DNA of 64,000 bases from Promethearchaeota archaeon (lineage in GTDB: Archaea; Asgardarchaeota; Lokiarchaeia; Sigyniarchaeales; SOKP01): positions 62,001 to 126,000 of the forward strand of contig JALGVJ010000005.1 of NCBI GenBank assembly GCA_029838195.1, read 5' to 3'. How positions within the stretch are numbered: position 1 is the stretch's first letter; every line of letters begins with the position of its first letter. The notes under the pieces are model-generated. The model had not been told where the DNA came from and ran no database searches. It worked only from the letters and a program-made list of their open reading frames with translations. Below, piece by piece: positions 61,801 to 64,000 of this stretch. A program made the translations under genes and the position numbers.

Positions 61801-62243
61801 CCAAGAAAAATGATATTAAAATACCTTCTAAGGTAAAAAAGAGTGAAATTATAAAAATAATAAAGAAAGAAATCTACAAAGAAGAAGCACTTGTTGAAAC
61901 GCCTTTAGTGGAAGAAAAAGAAATTGAAAAAGTTAAAACAAAAACTAAAGAGGAAACAAAACAAATTTTACCGGAAACTTCATTAAAGAAAGTTAAAGTT
62001 AAGGAGAAAACTAAAAAGAAATTACCCAAACCTAAGCAAATGGAATTGCCAATAATAACTACGGATAGAATTTTAGAGGTTTTAACCGATGAGTGGCAAA
62101 CTATAAAACATTTAATTTTTAAATTAAAAATTAAGGACATGTTGGATGCTCGATATTTAACAGTTAAATTGAAAGAATTGGAAAGAAAAGGAATAGTCGA
62201 AATGGACATCAAAACTGGAAAAACGCATTGGAGATTAAAATGA
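58848..62243 (+). CDS. top6B: DNA topoisomerase VI subunit B, enlarged, with SAP-like and winged-helix tail
   Basis: A 1131-residue Top6B, about twice the usual length. GHKL ATPase motifs are present: EFLDNALDAIEEF (residues 49-61), DNGIGM near 205, and GSQGFGAPSAFSDAQ. About 95 extra charged residues are inserted between the first two motifs (roughly 65-185). A second, coiled insertion rich in Lys/Glu falls in residues about 465-570. After the transducer region the tail has a SAP-like segment near 970-1005 (LTIKQLRSLAKKNDIKIP..KKSEIIKIIKKE) and a winged helix at 1065-1131 (DRILEVLTDEWQTIKHLIFKL). SAP domains bind AT-rich DNA. ATP-driven strand passage with Top6A, which follows after 29 bases. 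Confidence 0.93.
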   Translation: MVQITSVDIEEEEEEGRIKQGTIAQFMRKRTQLVGFEFGYWKHVQYCAEFLDNALDAIEEFQWQELKKPDSKIKFSLDQELSLENISLIEDEMEKRDAQRLEYNAKEILKKELENGVELTKQKDSKILKEEKEEGAVELKDKKKIEIEEEVMNIIEDMTELLKPVEKIIDTEPLVIIRLREAEASTYLTAELNQKNVMSYTFEIFDNGIGMNRGDIKKFGQYLASSKSTQLKQTRGSQGFGAPSAFSDAQNTTGKPIICVSKSAENVYATVTEFFTTSKNKKRYVIHPTDIDSPFLHGTYIKLNYLNTKYIRGYVDTYIRETAMLNSHITIIYIDPYGKEEKYPRLALSFPEEPKYAKPHPASTNIGDLQDLLSKSESYKTLTSFLKDNFVRISQKVADKIIDLAEKDLQDKLNILILKDGFLTKGSKSTDSIYFARKEKRIYGKSTKPRDKLVIYQLTSEELLNKYWKLIGEYDQQLKKNKKIVKEIKKLNDKIEKSEIKKEIKVYKKEIDQLKKKIKTLRKNKEDIKNKLHELLISSKEGLIELKKFKKREDFEDLINEVQISKTKPSNLTKNQFDSLFLAFKSINYMAPPTDTVIPVEETTLENTMIKELGLKISENLDDFDTPVDTLKEFREQLLEEKRKLLAGNNVKNNPNPFSQITVEENELIQLNSQILASIYINTTKTSKERVIQTIEDIVSLEETESKESYEEIFEYFLETFSKDDDFVAAETRRPTSGKGLAYVVEAVLAYSNRLEIPKRSRDVLSRFVNRTPKLRDSADCAITKAVQSVNWKNYKLDTYDNNLPKGPIKLLVNVSGPYVHLMFKSQSKNALADDENLIKEIKYCLEAIGRRLRVYLNRRIAITKREKRANLIEKYIPKFVNSLYNIAKEGSKFKDSLKKEELEMLIRTSITKKTPLQIAPKLIIKPKEEKKLEKPKDLEKKREISLKEKGEKPSKKKELEKKPLIKDIPKDLNKLTIKQLRSLAKKNDIKIPSKVKKSEIIKIIKKEIYKEEALVETPLVEEKEIEKVKTKTKEETKQILPETSLKKVKVKEKTKKKLPKPKQMELPIITTDRILEVLTDEWQTIKHLIFKLKIKDMLDARYLTVKLKELERKGIVEMDIKTGKTHWRLK

Positions 62244-62272
62244 TTGCCTTGGAGGAGGGTGATTAATTAAAA

Positions 62273-63463
62273 ATGAGTAAAAAAAAAGTAAAAGAGTGGA
62301 ATTTAAAAGCTGCTAAAGAATTAATAAAAAGTTATCTGGAAAAACATAAACACGAAGAAGGGAAATCATTATCTCTTCCTGAAGGAACAATCCGAATAGA
62401 AGATCTAGATAGAAAGCAAGTATTATCTAGAATATATAATGTTGTCGATGAAATCATTGAAAAAGTGTACAAATCAGGAAAGCCTTCTATTAAGCTACCA
62501 TCAAGAAGTAGTTCAAATATTATATGGGATGAAGAAAATGATTTATTGCTCCTTGGTGAACAAATTATGGAAAAACAATTTCATTCCTTAACCAGCGTGG
62601 CAGACTTCACTAGATTAGTTCGGGTATTGGAAATAATTAATGAATTACTGTTAAAAAATATTCATGCTACAAAACGAGAGATTTTTTACAATGATGTAAA
62701 GTTATTTGGAGACCAAAAGAATAGTGATAAATGTATAGAAGATGTAGCAACCATGTTATATACCACTAGAAATTCAACGCATATCGTTGCTTCTGCTAAA
62801 GGTTCTTGTATCGGGAGATTGCGGATTAGAGATAGAAATGACATAATTGATCTCGAAGGATTGGGGAGCGGTGGATGGACGATAAGTCCCATGCTTGACA
62901 ATATAGAGATTTTAGAGTCTGATGCCGAATTTATTCTAGTAGTAGAAAAAGATGCAGCCATGATTCGTTTATCAGAAGCAAGATTTTGGAAGCAATATCC
63001 TTGTATTATTTTAACAGCTAAAGGAGCCGCTGATATTGCTACTAGAATGTTTTTAAAAAGATTAAGTAAGGAACTTAAATTACCCGTTTTTAGTTTAGTT
63101 GATAGCGATCCGTATGGACATTATATTCATTCTGTATATTTAAGAGGATCGAAACGGTTGAGCTATGAATCACCTTTTTTAGCAACACCAAATATAAAAC
63201 TATTAGGTGTTTTAACGAGAGATTTGGATAAATATCACATCCCAAATGATTGCAGATTGCCCATGAATAAAATGGATTTAAAAAGAACTAAGGAACTATT
63301 AAATGAAAGCTTTGTGAAAAAAAATAAAGAATGGGAAAAAGACCTCCAATTGGCATTGAGATTGAAAATTAAAGCTGAAATTCAAGCGTTATCTTCTCAT
63401 GGCTTTGAATTTCTAACTGATCAATATCTTCCAGAAAAATTAACTACAGGTGATTGGATTTGA
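62273..63463 (+). CDS. top6A: DNA topoisomerase VI subunit A (Spo11-like)
   Basis: A 396-residue Top6A. Winged-helix CAP domain with the catalytic tyrosine Tyr139 in KREIFYNDVKLF, like the RDIFY motif of Spo11, and a Toprim domain with the acidic residues in VVEKDAAMIRL and LVDSDPYGHYIH. It makes a transient double-strand break through 5'-phosphotyrosine bonds. The N-terminal 60 residues are charged and variable. RBS GGAGG (62251-62255) lies further upstream than usual, and a second ATG is absent. The next gene overlaps its end. Confidence 0.94.
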   Translation: MSKKKVKEWNLKAAKELIKSYLEKHKHEEGKSLSLPEGTIRIEDLDRKQVLSRIYNVVDEIIEKVYKSGKPSIKLPSRSSSNIIWDEENDLLLLGEQIMEKQFHSLTSVADFTRLVRVLEIINELLLKNIHATKREIFYNDVKLFGDQKNSDKCIEDVATMLYTTRNSTHIVASAKGSCIGRLRIRDRNDIIDLEGLGSGGWTISPMLDNIEILESDAEFILVVEKDAAMIRLSEARFWKQYPCIILTAKGAADIATRMFLKRLSKELKLPVFSLVDSDPYGHYIHSVYLRGSKRLSYESPFLATPNIKLLGVLTRDLDKYHIPNDCRLPMNKMDLKRTKELLNESFVKKNKEWEKDLQLALRLKIKAEIQALSSHGFEFLTDQYLPEKLTTGDWI

Positions 63464-63981
63464 GAATTTTTAATAAAAAGGATGGGGGAATTGTACAAGT
63501 TATCGATAAAGAAAAGATGAAGGATTGGCCCGTGGAATTGCCATTAATTTTTGTTGAATACATGCGGGAAAAAAAGGTAAATACTTATGACGATCCTAAG
63601 GTAAAAAAAGAAGTTTCGAAATATTTAGATGAAATTTTAAGAGATATAGCCATGCCAAGATTAATCTCTTTGTTAAAGGAAGAAAAGGAAGAAGAAATCA
63701 TCATGGCGCTTGAGAGATTAAAAGAATTGGCTCAAAAAAACTTGGAAATGGTAAAACCCATGCGCCCTTATTTAGATGATTTATTGAAAAAAAAAAATAA
63801 ACAAATCGTTAAATTAGCTAAATCTATTTCTGAAAGTTTTGCTCGAGCGGAAAAAAATAAGCTATTAGCTGAAAAAAGAAAATTAATGCAAGAAAAAGAG
63901 AATTTATTTTTACAAGGGAAAATAACTGCCGAAGAATACGCAAAATACAGAAAAGAGTATTTATTATTAAAAAAGGGTTAA
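63454..63981 (+). CDS. Helical protein co-translated with Top6A
   Basis: A 175-residue (or 173) protein overlapping the end of top6A by ten bases; TTG 63454 and TTG 63460 are possible starts, the latter with AGGTGAT upstream. The N-terminal 40 residues include DWPVELPLIFVEYMREKKV; the rest is charged helix with HEAT/Armadillo-like spacing (AMPRLISLLKEEKEEEIIMALERLKELA, and MRPYLDDLLKK). The C-terminal part is a coil ending KYRKEYLLLKKG. The tight coupling suggests a topoisomerase VI accessory factor. Family not recognised. Confidence 0.65.
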   Translation: MDLRIFNKKDGGIVQVIDKEKMKDWPVELPLIFVEYMREKKVNTYDDPKVKKEVSKYLDEILRDIAMPRLISLLKEEKEEEIIMALERLKELAQKNLEMVKPMRPYLDDLLKKKNKQIVKLAKSISESFARAEKNKLLAEKRKLMQEKENLFLQGKITAEEYAKYRKEYLLLKKG

Positions 63982-63987
63982 ATATTC

Positions 63988-64000
63988 ATGGTGTGGAAGG
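63988..64000 (+). CDS. Possible start of a further gene, cut by the window edge
   Basis: ATG GTG TGG AAG begins six bases after the previous stop, on the same strand. Only four codons are visible, so nothing can be said about the product. Confidence 0.2.

Noticed and set aside
61598..61804. Minus-strand frames inside top6B and smc
   Set aside because: Ser/Phe/Leu-rich antisense shadows of Lys/Glu-rich coiled-coil coding sequence, without RBS or domain.
1..64000. CRISPR arrays, insertion sequences, integrases, attachment sites, rRNA genes
   Set aside because: Looked for regular direct repeats, transposase or integrase motifs and rRNA cores; none were seen.

Overview
The window looks like a chromosomal piece of an AT-rich archaeon of the Asgard group (Promethearchaeota, most like Lokiarchaeia). 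Archaeal markers are TFB, Gar1, ribosomal protein L15e, the RNase P proteins Pop5 and Rpp30, topoisomerase VI, a RaSEA-type archaeosine enzyme, the LysW-type LysX/LysZ/LysK set, and TATA boxes ahead of several genes. Asgard markers are a Ras-like GTPase, an MglA-like GTPase, two Roadblock/LC7 proteins beside TFB and a longin-like/winged-helix protein. I see no transposase, integrase, CRISPR array or rRNA.

Layout. 0-3 kb: end of RaSEA, gar1-tfb, two Roadblock genes. 3-9 kb is accessory and gene-poor: a desaturase remnant; a radical SAM/SPASM maturase with a PqqD-like N-terminus, split by a -1 frameshift at a run of seven A; a VTT membrane protein; a short gene with an in-frame TGA followed by a hairpin resembling a eukaryotic-type SECIS (possible selenoprotein); small genes; and an unlisted 35-residue peptide with two copies of a nine-residue Cys motif behind a TATA box and a perfect palindrome. 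9-12 kb: a divergent CbiQO / CbiMN metal ECF transporter. 12-21 kb: Ras-like GTPase, PyrI, Rqc2/RqcH homologue, GDPD, membrane proteins, and an RNase P operon (Rpp30-Pop5 plus two unknown genes). 21-32 kb: DUF39 sulfur enzyme, VOC protein, ThDP enzyme, SDR, L15e, hydroxyacid dehydrogenase, DUF2095-like protein, longin-like protein, HAD phosphatase, nitrilase.

32-42 kb is a chromosome-organisation block: an ORC1/Cdc6-like protein with degenerate Walker motifs, an oversized SMC in which I cannot find a hinge, an MglA-like GTPase, a kleisin (ScpA) fused to an N-terminal helix-hairpin-helix domain, and ScpB. 42-48 kb: valyl-tRNA synthetase, a tRNA-Ala(CGC) with a non-canonical intron in the D arm, and a glycyl radical enzyme. 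48-54 kb: a three-gene MoxR / VWA / SWIM-like operon. 54-57 kb: LysX-LysZ-LysK. 57-64 kb: CoaBC and topoisomerase VI, whose B subunit is about twice the usual length and carries a SAP-like and a winged-helix tail, then Top6A and a linked helical protein.

The strongest candidates for undescribed biology are the atypical condensin block, the radical SAM enzyme with its candidate Cys-rich precursor peptide, the possible selenoprotein with SECIS, the non-canonical tRNA intron, and the MoxR/VWA/SWIM-like triad. All family calls rest on motif reading; no database search was run.
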